A DNA stretch of 35,452 nt from an uncultured Collinsella sp. GTDB lineage: Bacteria > Actinomycetota > Coriobacteriia > Coriobacteriales > Coriobacteriaceae. Positions 7,378 to 15,078 of the stretch are shown here, piece by piece. The number at the start of each line of letters is the position of its first letter. The stretch's first letter is position 1. A model generated the notes under the pieces. The model was not told the origin of the DNA and made no database searches. It saw only the letters and a program-made list of their open reading frames with translations. Location: assembly GCA_900541235.1 (NCBI GenBank), contig UQIW01000023.1, positions 1-35,452 of the forward strand, read 5' to 3'. A program made the position numbers and the translations under genes.

Positions 7378-8064
7378 TTACGCCTCAAGTGCAGCCTTGA
7401 ACCAACTCGTAATACTCGTGGGGTGCGTGATGGCGGTGCCGACGACAACGGCCCAGGCGCCAGCATCGATCGCGGCGCGAGCCTCCTCGGGCGTATGCAC
7501 GCGACCCTCGCAAATGATAGGAAGGCCGGGGAATTCCTCAGTCGCCTGACGCAGGAGCGGCAGGTCGGGGCCATCGGCCATGGTGCAGTCGATGGCGGCG
7601 ACGCCGTGAGAAAGCGTGGTGGATACCAGGTCAAAGCCCATATCAACAGCACGGCGAATATCCTCGATGGTGGCACAATCCGCCATCAGGAGCACACCCT
7701 CCTCGTGCAGCGGGCGGAAGGTATCCTCGACCGTCTTGCCATCGGGGCGCGGACGATCGGTGGCGTCGATCGCCACGATATCGGCACCGGCAGCAACGCA
7801 GGCGCGAGCGTGACGCAGCGTCGGCGTGATGTAAACGCCCTCGTGCCCATCCTTCCACAGGCCGATGACGGGAACCTCACAGCGACCCTTAATGGCGGCA
7901 ATGTCGGCAAGGCCCTGGCAGCGAATGGCGGCGGCGCCGCCGAGCTCGCAAGCGCGAGACATTTGCGCCATGGTCTCGGGCGTACGAAGCGGCTCGCCCA
8001 TATACGCCTGAACGCTCACGACGAGCTTGCCCTTCAGGGACTGGATCAAAGGATCAACGGTCAT
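7378..8064 (-). CDS. nanE: N-acetylmannosamine-6-phosphate 2-epimerase
   Basis: Converts ManNAc-6-phosphate to GlcNAc-6-phosphate, the last step before the Nag pathway. A 228-residue TIM barrel with SVQAYMGEPLRTP near the N-terminus, the active-site Lys in IGLWKDGHEGVYITPT, DATDRPRP, and the catalytic Glu in IICEGRVHTPEE. ATG 8064 is preceded by GAAAGG about 11 nt upstream; the frame extends 7 codons further to a TTG but without a better ribosome site. Last gene of the island, 140 nt downstream of the kinase gene, with a highly structured element in that gap. Confidence 0.94.
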   Translation of the reverse strand: MTVDPLIQSLKGKLVVSVQAYMGEPLRTPETMAQMSRACELGGAAAIRCQGLADIAAIKGRCEVPVIGLWKDGHEGVYITPTLRHARACVAAGADIVAIDATDRPRPDGKTVEDTFRPLHEEGVLLMADCATIEDIRRAVDMGFDLVSTTLSHGVAAIDCTMADGPDLPLLRQATEEFPGLPIICEGRVHTPEEARAAIDAGAWAVVVGTAITHPTSITSWFKAALEA

Positions 8065-8089
8065 GTTCGACTCAACCTTTCTCAAAACA

Positions 8090-8187
8090 GCCTTCTGAGA
8101 CGCCGCACCTTGACGTTCAAACCGTCGCTCGCGTACCGAAGTACGCTTCGCTCCTCTTTCACGTCAATCTGCGGCACCTCAGAAGGC
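8090..8187 (-). repeat. 98-nt long imperfect inverted repeat with C(UUCG)G-capped inner hairpin
   Basis: The arms pair as 10 bp (8090-8099 with 8178-8187), a symmetric 2-nt internal loop, 5 bp (8102-8106 with 8171-8175), a symmetric 3-nt loop, and 7 bp (8110-8116 with 8161-8167). Inside is a 6-bp hairpin (8131-8136 with 8141-8146) whose minus-strand loop is CTTCGG, the very stable UUCG tetraloop. It lies in the transcribed gap between the kinase gene and nanE. On the minus strand the last arm is followed by TGTTTTGAG, so an intrinsic terminator or attenuator is possible. An RNA-stabilising element or a dispersed palindromic repeat are alternatives. I see no second copy in this window. Confidence 0.7.
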
Positions 8188-8204
8188 ACACTTGGTAGTT
8201 ATGT

Positions 8205-9170
8205 TTACTTCAACGAAGCAAGAAGATGCTCGGCGGCACCGATGAGCGGAGCATCGCCCTCCAGAGAACCGATGAGGATCGGCGTGTCCTGAAGCGGATC
8301 GAGCGCCTGGCTGGCATAGCCCTTGTGCACCGAATCCTTCCACGTCTGCGAACGCCAATCGGGACCTTGGTGAATCACGCCGCCCGAAAGCACGATGACC
8401 TCAGGGTCCAGGATGTTAGCGAGCGAGCCCAAGCTGGCCCCCAGCGCAAAGCCGGCGTCATGGATGACCTCGGTCGCCTTTGCGTCGCCCGCACGGCACA
8501 GATCGTTCACATCGCGACCGACCGAAGGACGGCTGGGGTCGACGCGGCCAAAACGCTCATCGTACATTCGACCAATGGAAGTGCCCGAAGCAACCGACTC
8601 CAGATGGCCGGAACGCCCGCAGGCGCAGGGAATGCCGGCGGCAGCCGAACACTCAATGTGGCCCATATGACCGGCAGCACCATGGAAGCCCTGCATCACG
8701 CGGCCGCTCTCGACATATGCGCCGCCGATGCCCGTGCCGATGCCAAGACACAAGACGGAGAACTTGCCCTTGCCGACGCCCCAGTGGGCCTCGCCCAGAG
8801 CATGAGCCTGCACGTCGCCCACAACGGCAACGGGAAGACCGAGGTCCTCGCGCAGACGCGGCCCCAACTGAACGCCGGACCAGCCGGGCATGATCTCATT
8901 GGCATACGCGATGGCGCCCGTCTTGGGATCGACGACGCCGGCGGCGCCGATACCGACGCCAAGGACCTCGACATCGGGATTCGCCTCGAGAGCGGCCTTG
9001 ATGGACGCCTCGATACGCTGGAAGACGGCCTCGCCGCCCTCTTGGGCCTCGGTGGGAACCTCGGCCTCAAAGACGGGACGGGGCACACTACCGTCAGCCG
9101 GGTACTCCATGATGGCAGTCGCGATCTTAGTTCCGCCGATATCGACAGAGCAGACGTACTTGTTCTCCAT
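8205..9170 (-). CDS. nanK: ROK-family sugar kinase, probable N-acetylmannosamine kinase
   Basis: Phosphorylates ManNAc to ManNAc-6-phosphate by context; glucokinase activity is the main alternative, since ROK sequence alone does not fix the substrate. The 321-residue product has the ATP-binding VDIGGTKIATA at about 8-18, the catalytic Asp in VVGDVQAHALGEA, and the ROK block HMGHIECSAAAG followed by CACGRSGHLE. The last cysteine of the usual CxCGxxGCxE zinc motif is His here. ATG 9170 has AAGGAG 6 nt upstream. It lies between nanA and nanE; a large palindrome separates it from nanA and a structured element from nanE. Confidence 0.8.
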   Translation of the reverse strand: MENKYVCSVDIGGTKIATAIMEYPADGSVPRPVFEAEVPTEAQEGGEAVFQRIEASIKAALEANPDVEVLGVGIGAAGVVDPKTGAIAYANEIMPGWSGVQLGPRLREDLGLPVAVVGDVQAHALGEAHWGVGKGKFSVLCLGIGTGIGGAYVESGRVMQGFHGAAGHMGHIECSAAAGIPCACGRSGHLESVASGTSIGRMYDERFGRVDPSRPSVGRDVNDLCRAGDAKATEVIHDAGFALGASLGSLANILDPEVIVLSGGVIHQGPDWRSQTWKDSVHKGYASQALDPLQDTPILIGSLEGDAPLIGAAEHLLASLK

Positions 9171-9261
9171 GTCGCTCTCCTTAGGAGATAAAAACAACTA
9201 CAGGAAATGAAGGCTGCGTTATCGCCGCAGCTTGGTAAAGGTTTCCCGGGTGTCCGAGGTT

Positions 9262-9317
9262 GGGGTGAAAGCGGTCGGGCGTTGACCTAATGGGTCACGC
9301 TCGACCGCTTGAGCCCC
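9262..9317 (-). terminator. large stem-loop after nanA, probable (partial) terminator
   Basis: A 9-bp stem (9269-9277 with 9302-9310), extended outward by a 4-bp GGGG/CCCC stem and inward by a bulged GCG..TGACC/GGTCA..CGC stem, starts about 20 nt after the nanA stop. The minus-strand T run is short (TTTC), so termination may be partial. A second small hairpin (9213-9218 with 9226-9231) lies between it and the kinase gene. Confidence 0.55.
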
Positions 9318-9340
9318 AAGATCGGGTGCCCGGGGAAGCT

Positions 9341-10261
9341 TTACAGGAGACCGTTGTCCTGGAGGACCTTCTTAATAGCCTCGACGTTCTCGCCGGTCAT
9401 GGCCTTCACCGGGCGCGGCATGGTCGGGCTGTCGAAGATACCCATGAGGTTCATAGCGGTCTTGAAGGCGCCGACGCCACCGGCATAGCCCTGGACGCCC
9501 GAGGTGACATCCCAGATATGCGAAATCTCATTGAGGCGATCCTGCTCGGCCTTGACGGTAGCCCAGTCACCAGCCTGAGCGGCCTTCCACTGACGCACGT
9601 AGCCCTCGGGCTCAACGTTGGCGAGACCCGGGACGGAACCGTCGGCGCCACCGAGGTAAGCGCCGTCGACAACAACCTCGTGACCGGTGAGGATGCTCAT
9701 CGGATGGCCGTTCTTCTCGTTCTCCTGAACGAGGTAGCGGAACGAGATGTCATCACCCGAGGAATCCTTGACGCCGGCCAGAACGCCCTCGGCACCGAGC
9801 TTGGCAAGGAGCTTCCAGGGGAGCTTGGTGTGGACACACACGGGGATGTCGTAGGCGAAGATGGGCAGGTCGAGTTCCTCATGCAGGATGCGGAAGTGCT
9901 CCTCGACCTCGGTCATGCCCTGCAGGGCATAGAACGGGCAGGTGGCGACGAGAGCATCGGCGCCCAGCTCCTGAGCGACCTTACCGTGCTCGATCATGCG
10001 CTCGGTCTCGGTGTCGATGATGCCGACCAGAACGGGAACGCGGTGGTCGACGATACGGACGGCCTCGGCGATGATCTGACGGCGACGCTCGTCGGTGGAG
10101 AAGACGACCTCGCCCGAGGAGCCCAGGAAGAACAAGCCATCGACGCCGGCATCGATCATGCGGTTGATGCTGCGCTCAAAGGAGGCAACGTCGAGCTGGT
10201 GATCTTCGGTATCGGGAACAACGACGGGAGGGATAACGCCGGTGAATTTCTGAGTTGCCAC
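9341..10261 (-). CDS. nanA: N-acetylneuraminate lyase (DHDPS/NAL superfamily aldolase)
   Basis: Cleaves N-acetylneuraminate to ManNAc and pyruvate through a Schiff base. The 306-residue product has the pyruvate-binding GSSGE at 47-51, Tyr137 in FAYDIP, and the Schiff-base Lys165 in AGVKDSSGD. Tyr137 and Lys165 fall at the same numbers as in Escherichia coli NanA. The start is GTG 10261, with AAGGAG 6 nt upstream; an upstream in-frame extension of 28 residues lacks support. Dihydrodipicolinate synthase or another pyruvate aldolase is possible from sequence alone, but the neighbouring nanE, ROK kinase and Sat-type transporter make NanA much more likely. Confidence 0.85.
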   Translation of the reverse strand: MATQKFTGVIPPVVVPDTEDHQLDVASFERSINRMIDAGVDGLFFLGSSGEVVFSTDERRRQIIAEAVRIVDHRVPVLVGIIDTETERMIEHGKVAQELGADALVATCPFYALQGMTEVEEHFRILHEELDLPIFAYDIPVCVHTKLPWKLLAKLGAEGVLAGVKDSSGDDISFRYLVQENEKNGHPMSILTGHEVVVDGAYLGGADGSVPGLANVEPEGYVRQWKAAQAGDWATVKAEQDRLNEISHIWDVTSGVQGYAGGVGAFKTAMNLMGIFDSPTMPRPVKAMTGENVEAIKKVLQDNGLL

Positions 10262-10329
10262 AAGAATCTCCTTAGTTGTCTGGCGGGCAGCCCTATGCCG
10301 CCCACTCTTGTTGGCAGTGTCCAGGCCGC

Positions 10330-11181
10330 CTAGGCCAAAGAACACGGGTAGAACGTTTGGTTAAAGAAGTCGACGACTTCGTTTTCGAACGCATTGATGC
10401 GCTCGTGAGCGTATTTGGCATAGACGATATGCCTCCGGTCACACTCAAGACCGTTGAATACGGCAAACTGGCCCTTGGGGTCGCTCGCGGCATCCATGAG
10501 CGATGTGCCCATGAGCACCGATCCGCGCACCCGAGACGACAGCGCCTCAAGGCCACCGGGAATTGGATTGGCAACCGCCGTGCAGGCGAGGCCCCGCTCG
10601 TCCAGAGCAGAAACCGCCAGCGCGACTCCGCCGCCAAGGCCCTCGCCCCATGCAAAGATGCGGTCGGGGTCCATGCCATCAAGATTGCGCGCCACCTTCG
10701 CCAACGCGCAACCCCAACGGACGCGCTCGACAAAAGCGGACGAAGAAATCCCCCGCTGCAGGTCGTCCGCACCAGCAACATCGTCATCCAGCGCGAGGAC
10801 GGCATACCCCATGGCGGCAAATCTCGTCATGTGATGCCAGCCGCGCACAGGCCGATCGATGTCGTGGAACATCAGGCACAGCGGCACGCGCTCAGATACT
10901 CGGGCACGACCGACAGGCTCGATCAAACGAGCGTGAATCGCATCGTCACCGAGCTCAAAGGAGACCTCCGAGTAACGGGCGCAGGGGTTAACAAAGTCAA
11001 TCGCCGTAATGGCCAGGCCTTGAATCTCAAGATTCGAAGCGCATGTCTCTAAATCAGAAACATCTGCTTGGACATCACCGCGCCAGTCCCGATATTCTGC
11101 GAGCCTTGACGAAACCGTTCCAGGAATTCCCACGAGCCCGGGGACAATCAGCTCGTCAACATTGCTCTCGCACTTAGACAT
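10330..11181 (-). CDS. degenerate acetyl-xylan-esterase-family protein lacking the catalytic Ser
   Basis: An alpha/beta-hydrolase of 283 residues, paralogous to the gene just upstream. Alignment by eye: the nucleophile elbow is GEGLGGG at 179-185, where the paralogue has GASQGGG, so Ser is replaced by Gly181 (codon GGC at 10639-10641). The oxyanion HGYPG is replaced by HDIDR, and about 40 residues of the lid between strand and acid loop are missing. Asp230 and His259 of the triad are kept. The frame is intact, with a good ribosome site, and its ATG overlaps the upstream stop by 8 nt, so it is translated. It may be a pseudoenzyme, a regulatory partner of the active esterase, or an early decay stage. 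Function unknown. Confidence 0.75.
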   Translation of the reverse strand: MSKCESNVDELIVPGLVGIPGTVSSRLAEYRDWRGDVQADVSDLETCASNLEIQGLAITAIDFVNPCARYSEVSFELGDDAIHARLIEPVGRARVSERVPLCLMFHDIDRPVRGWHHMTRFAAMGYAVLALDDDVAGADDLQRGISSSAFVERVRWGCALAKVARNLDGMDPDRIFAWGEGLGGGVALAVSALDERGLACTAVANPIPGGLEALSSRVRGSVLMGTSLMDAASDPKGQFAVFNGLECDRRHIVYAKYAHERINAFENEVVDFFNQTFYPCSLA

Positions 11182-12151
11182 GAGCCTCCCCTCCCTTGCA
11201 GAAAAACGGAATGATCAAATCGTCAAAATCCTGAATCTCCTCGTGGCCAAAGCCTTCAAAGAACTCATGACGCTTTTCGCAGGTCAGGTTGTTATAGACC
11301 GCAAACTGCGTCGCTGGCGGACAGACGATATCGGCTGTGCCAGTGCCAAACAGCACGGGGCATTTGACCATAGGGGCAAAGTTCTTGGAATCGAAGTACG
11401 CCAGCTTGGCATAGGCTTCGTCAATACGAGTCGAGTCCTCATCAAACCAGCGAGACCAATAGCGCAGGCCTTCGTAGGCAATGTCGTCGGCATCCAAATC
11501 CCAGACCAGGCGGAAATCCGACAGGAAGGGATAGAGGATGGCGGCACGATTGATAAGCTCGCTATTAAGCGCACAGGTCGCAATACCCAAACCGCCGCCC
11601 TGCGACGCGCCGTTCACAAACACACGGGCAAGATCGATGCCCTCGAGCTCACGAACAATACGGCACAGGATTCGAATATCTTGGTGTAAGCGGACATAGT
11701 AGAGGTTGGCCGGGTCGCCGTCGATGCCGGCGACGATATGCCCGGCAACCGTTGTGCCCTCAAATCCACCAATGTCCTCGGAGGGACCTCCTTGGCCGGG
11801 GCAGTCGAGGGCGATGAGTGCCATGCCCATGCCCGCAAACGACGCCTGCTCAAACCAGCTGCGGCTTGCACCCGGATACCCATGAAACTGAAGCACCAAT
11901 GGCACGGGCTCGTCCGAGACGGGTTTAAGGTACTTGGCATGCAGGCGAGCGCCACACATGCCGGTATACCAGAGGTCGAAAAGCTGGCAGGTCGCGGCAT
12001 CGGTGACCGATGCCGTCTCGATCGCATAGTCAAGCCCGACAGCGTCGGCCTCGGCCATGCGATCCTTCCAAAAGAGATCGAAATCTGATGGACGGGGCAT
12101 GGCGCCTCGATATTCACCAAATTGATGTTGTAGCTCCTGAGCACTTGGCAT
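11174..12151 (-). CDS. acetyl xylan esterase / cephalosporin-C deacetylase family, probable sialate O-acetylesterase
   Basis: Cytoplasmic alpha/beta-hydrolase (no signal peptide) of 325 residues, close to the Bacillus AXE1 length. Triad by position: Ser183 in GASQGGG, Asp274 in GTADIVCPP, His303 in GFGHEE; the oxyanion motif QFHGYPG is at 88-94. These sit close to the numbers known for AXE1 enzymes. Such esterases also occur in streptococcal sialidase loci, and its place between a sialic-acid type importer and nanA suggests removal of O-acetyl groups from imported sialic acids. That substrate is inference; xylooligosaccharides remain possible. ATG 12151 is chosen; the only purine-rich site, AAAGG, is rather far (15 nt), and a TTG five codons upstream is less likely. 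Confidence 0.82.
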   Translation of the reverse strand: MPSAQELQHQFGEYRGAMPRPSDFDLFWKDRMAEADAVGLDYAIETASVTDAATCQLFDLWYTGMCGARLHAKYLKPVSDEPVPLVLQFHGYPGASRSWFEQASFAGMGMALIALDCPGQGGPSEDIGGFEGTTVAGHIVAGIDGDPANLYYVRLHQDIRILCRIVRELEGIDLARVFVNGASQGGGLGIATCALNSELINRAAILYPFLSDFRLVWDLDADDIAYEGLRYWSRWFDEDSTRIDEAYAKLAYFDSKNFAPMVKCPVLFGTGTADIVCPPATQFAVYNNLTCEKRHEFFEGFGHEEIQDFDDLIIPFFCKGGEAHV

Positions 12152-12187
12152 GGCTCGTGAACCCAACCTTTCGAAATCGCAACGGAG

Positions 12188-12215
12188 GTGCGCCCGGCAA
12201 GGGAACCGGGCGCAC
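12188..12215 (-). other. perfect 10-bp stem-loop between transporter and esterase genes
   Basis: GTGCGCCCGG at 12188-12197 pairs with CCGGGCGCAC at 12206-12215 across an 8-nt loop. No T run follows on the minus strand, so an mRNA processing or stability element or a leaky terminator is more likely than a full stop. It separates the four transporter genes from the catabolic genes. Confidence 0.55.
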
Positions 12216-12231
12216 GGGAGGGAAAGCGAGG

Positions 12232-13059
12232 TTACTCGCCGAGCTTGGGATGCAGCAGCGACGGCGCAGCGCCGAGCAGCATCTTGGTGTAGGGGTCCTG
12301 GGGGTGCTGGAAGACCTGCTTGGCCTCGCCCTGCTCGACGATCTTGCCGCCATTCATAACGATGATGTCGTCAGAGATATAGCGGACCGTCTGGATGTCA
12401 TGGCTGATGAACACCATGGCCAGGCCGAGCTCCTTCTTAAGGTCAGTCAGCAGGTTCAGAATCTGCGCGCGGACCGAAACGTCCAGAGCCGAGGTGGGCT
12501 CGTCGGCGATGATGGCATCGGGGTTCAGCGACAGGGCACGGGCAATTGCGACGCGCTGACGCTGGCCGCCCGAAAGCTGGCCGGGAAGAACCTCGGCAGC
12601 GGAGCTGGGCAGACCGGTGAGCTCCAAGAGTTCCTTGACGCGCTTCTCCTGCTCGGCCTCGGTACCCAGGTTGTGGACGCGCATGGGGTCGAGCAGCTGC
12701 TCGCGAACGACCATGCGGGGGTTGAGCGCCGTGGCCGGGTTCTGGAACACGACCGAGATGACGCGACCCATGTGGCGACGGTCCTCGGCGGTACGTTTGG
12801 TAACGTCCTTGCCCTTAAAGTAGACCTTGCCGCTCGTGGGGGCCTGCAGGCCGCACATGACGTTAGCGGTGGTGGACTTACCGCAACCGGACTCGCCGAC
12901 GATGCCGATCGTCTGACCGGGCATGAGCTTAATCGTTACACCCTGGACGGCGTGAACCAGGTTGGGGTGCAGAATCGAGCCGGTACGGGTCCTAAAGGTG
13001 ACGTGGACGTCATCAAGGAAGATGATCGGCTCGACGCCGTTGACTGCGGTATCGCTCAT
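12232..13059 (-). CDS. ABC transporter ATPase, OppF/DppF (SatD-like)
   Basis: Second ATP-binding subunit of the importer. In 275 residues the Walker A is GESGCGKST, the signature is LSGGQRQRVAIARAL, and the Walker B is AIIADEPTSALD. It ends soon after LLGAAPSLLHPKLGE and so lacks most of the C-terminal extension of longer OppF proteins. The ATG directly follows the stop of the upstream fusion gene with no gap, and a strong GGAGGTGATG ribosome site lies inside that gene's end. Sialic acid as substrate is inferred from the operon. Confidence 0.88.
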   Translation of the reverse strand: MSDTAVNGVEPIIFLDDVHVTFRTRTGSILHPNLVHAVQGVTIKLMPGQTIGIVGESGCGKSTTANVMCGLQAPTSGKVYFKGKDVTKRTAEDRRHMGRVISVVFQNPATALNPRMVVREQLLDPMRVHNLGTEAEQEKRVKELLELTGLPSSAAEVLPGQLSGGQRQRVAIARALSLNPDAIIADEPTSALDVSVRAQILNLLTDLKKELGLAMVFISHDIQTVRYISDDIIVMNGGKIVEQGEAKQVFQHPQDPYTKMLLGAAPSLLHPKLGE

Positions 13060-15075
13060 CTACATCACCTCCGCGTGAGGGGTCAAACCATTTGCCTTGA
13101 GCACCTCGTCGGGGAGCTCGGAATAGAAGTGCTCGGTGCCGGGCACGCGCTTGAAGACCGGACGGGTATCCAGGCCAATACGCGGATGGCTCGAGCGGGG
13201 TGCGAAGCGATCGCCCTTGGGGAAATCGCGCGGGCTGGGAACGGCGCCGGGGACCTGGTGCAGACGGCCCGAGCCGCTCTCGATGGACAGAACGGAGCCC
13301 AGAAGACCGCGGGTGTACTCGTGGATCGGGTTGGTGAGCAGCTCCTTGGTGGGTGCCTGCTCGATAACCTGGCCAGCGTACATAACCGTGATGTTATGGG
13401 CAACCTCGGCGACCAGAGCCAGGTCATGCGAAACAAAGATCATGGCAAAGCCGAGCTTGGCCTGAAGATCGTTGAGCAGCTTGATGACCTGCTTCTGGAC
13501 GGTAACGTCCAGAGCGGTCGTGGGCTCGTCGCAGATGACCAGCTTGGGGTCGCGGGTAAGGGCCATAGCGATCAGGACACGCTGACGCTGGCCGCCGGAA
13601 AGCTCGTGCGGATAGCTCTCGAGCGTGCGCTTGGGATCGAGGCCGACGAGCTCCAGGAGCTCCTCGGCGCTGCGGGTTCCGCCGCGCTTGGTGAGCTGCT
13701 TCATCTGGGCAGAGATGAGCATGGAGGGATTAAGCGAGGACAGGGCGTCCTGATAGACCATAGCGATATCGGTACCGCGCAGGCCGAACCACTCCTTCTT
13801 GCTCATCTTGAGCAGGTCGCGACCCTCCCAGAGAACCTCGCCGGAAAGATGCTCGTCATCGTCGGTCAGGCCCATGATGGCCAGCGTGGTGATGGACTTA
13901 CCGCAACCGGACTCGCCCACCAGGCCCATGGTCTGACCAGTACGAACGTCAAAGTTGACATGGTCGACGACGTTGATATCACCGTGATGCTCAAACTGGA
14001 TGCAGAAGTCACGGACCGAGAGAATCGGCTCAACGGACTCGTCGGGCACGTGGCGATCGTCACGCTTGAGCTCGACATCGCGCAGGGCGCCAAGGCGAGC
14101 GGAGAGGGACTGGGCCTGCTCCTTGTAGGCGCGAACGGGGTCGGAGACCAGCAGGTCGGCCTCGCGACGCTTGGAGGAATCGGTAGGATCCAGGGCAGCG
14201 GAGGGAGCAGCGGCCATGGCGTCGGTAATGCCCTCGGAGAGGATGTTGAGCGCCAGGCAGGTGATCATGATGGCTAGGCCCGGGAACAGCGCCTGCCACC
14301 AACGACCGGCGAGCACGCCGCCGCGGGCGTCGGCGAGGATGTTGCCCCAGGTAGCGGTGGGCTCCTGGATACCAGCGCCGATGAAGGTCAACGAGGCCTC
14401 GAAGATGATGGCGTCGGCGACCAGGGTAACGGTGAAGACCATGATCGGGGCGATGCAGTTACGCAGAACATGCTTAATCAAAATCCACGGAGCCTTGGCG
14501 CCGGAAACGATGACCGCGCGGACATAGTCCTCGCCGTACTCGGACACGATATTGGCGCGTACGATACGGGCAATCTGCGGAGTGTACATAAAGCCGATGG
14601 CGAAGATGATCGACGGCACGGAGTTGCCCAGGATGGAGACGAAGACGGCCGCGAGGGCGATGCCCGGGATGGACATGATGATGTCCAAGATACGCATGAT
14701 CGTCTCGGAGACGGCCTTGCGCGAAACCGCTGCAAGGGCGCCCACGACCGAGCCGCAGACCAGAGCCATGGCGGTGGCGCCAAAGCCGATAATCAGCGAG
14801 TAACGACCACCGTAGAGCATACGCGACAGAATGTCGCGACCCTTATCGTCGGTACCGAAGATAAATCCGTTGCCGGGAGCCTGGCGAGCCGTAAAGATCT
14901 CGACCGGGCTATAGGGGGCAAGAAGGGGCGCCAGAATCGCAGTCAGGGCGACCAGCACCAGCACGACGGCGGCAATCTTAGAAGACAGCGTCATCTTCTT
15001 CCAGCCACCGAGCTTGAGCCCCTTGGAGGCAGCCTTCTCGAGCTGCTCGGTTTGCTTCTCTCGAATCTTTACCAT
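13060..15075 (-). CDS. fused ABC permease-ATPase (DppC+DppD; SatC-like)
   Basis: One 671-residue protein combines the second permease (about 1-290; six likely membrane spans, EAA loop GAKAPWILIKHVL near 192-204) and an ATPase (about 350-671; Walker A GESGCGKS at 387-394, signature LSGGQRQRVLIAMAL, Walker B KLVICDEPTTALD), joined by a charged linker of about 55 residues. Such a fusion is a feature of Sat-type sialic-acid importers of the peptide-transporter family. The C-terminal oligopeptide segment is present (VPGAVPSPRDFPKGDRFAPR), but the cysteines normally found there are replaced by Asp and Ser. It begins 3 nt after the permease stop. Confidence 0.9.
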   Translation of the reverse strand: MVKIREKQTEQLEKAASKGLKLGGWKKMTLSSKIAAVVLVLVALTAILAPLLAPYSPVEIFTARQAPGNGFIFGTDDKGRDILSRMLYGGRYSLIIGFGATAMALVCGSVVGALAAVSRKAVSETIMRILDIIMSIPGIALAAVFVSILGNSVPSIIFAIGFMYTPQIARIVRANIVSEYGEDYVRAVIVSGAKAPWILIKHVLRNCIAPIMVFTVTLVADAIIFEASLTFIGAGIQEPTATWGNILADARGGVLAGRWWQALFPGLAIMITCLALNILSEGITDAMAAAPSAALDPTDSSKRREADLLVSDPVRAYKEQAQSLSARLGALRDVELKRDDRHVPDESVEPILSVRDFCIQFEHHGDINVVDHVNFDVRTGQTMGLVGESGCGKSITTLAIMGLTDDDEHLSGEVLWEGRDLLKMSKKEWFGLRGTDIAMVYQDALSSLNPSMLISAQMKQLTKRGGTRSAEELLELVGLDPKRTLESYPHELSGGQRQRVLIAMALTRDPKLVICDEPTTALDVTVQKQVIKLLNDLQAKLGFAMIFVSHDLALVAEVAHNITVMYAGQVIEQAPTKELLTNPIHEYTRGLLGSVLSIESGSGRLHQVPGAVPSPRDFPKGDRFAPRSSHPRIGLDTRPVFKRVPGTEHFYSELPDEVLKANGLTPHAEVM

Positions 15076-15078
15076 AAT

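Noticed and set aside
9341..10261. Assignment as dihydrodipicolinate synthase (dapA)
   Set aside because: Superfamily motifs allow it, but GSSGE, the neighbours nanE, ROK kinase and importer, and residue positions equal to E. coli NanA favour the lyase.
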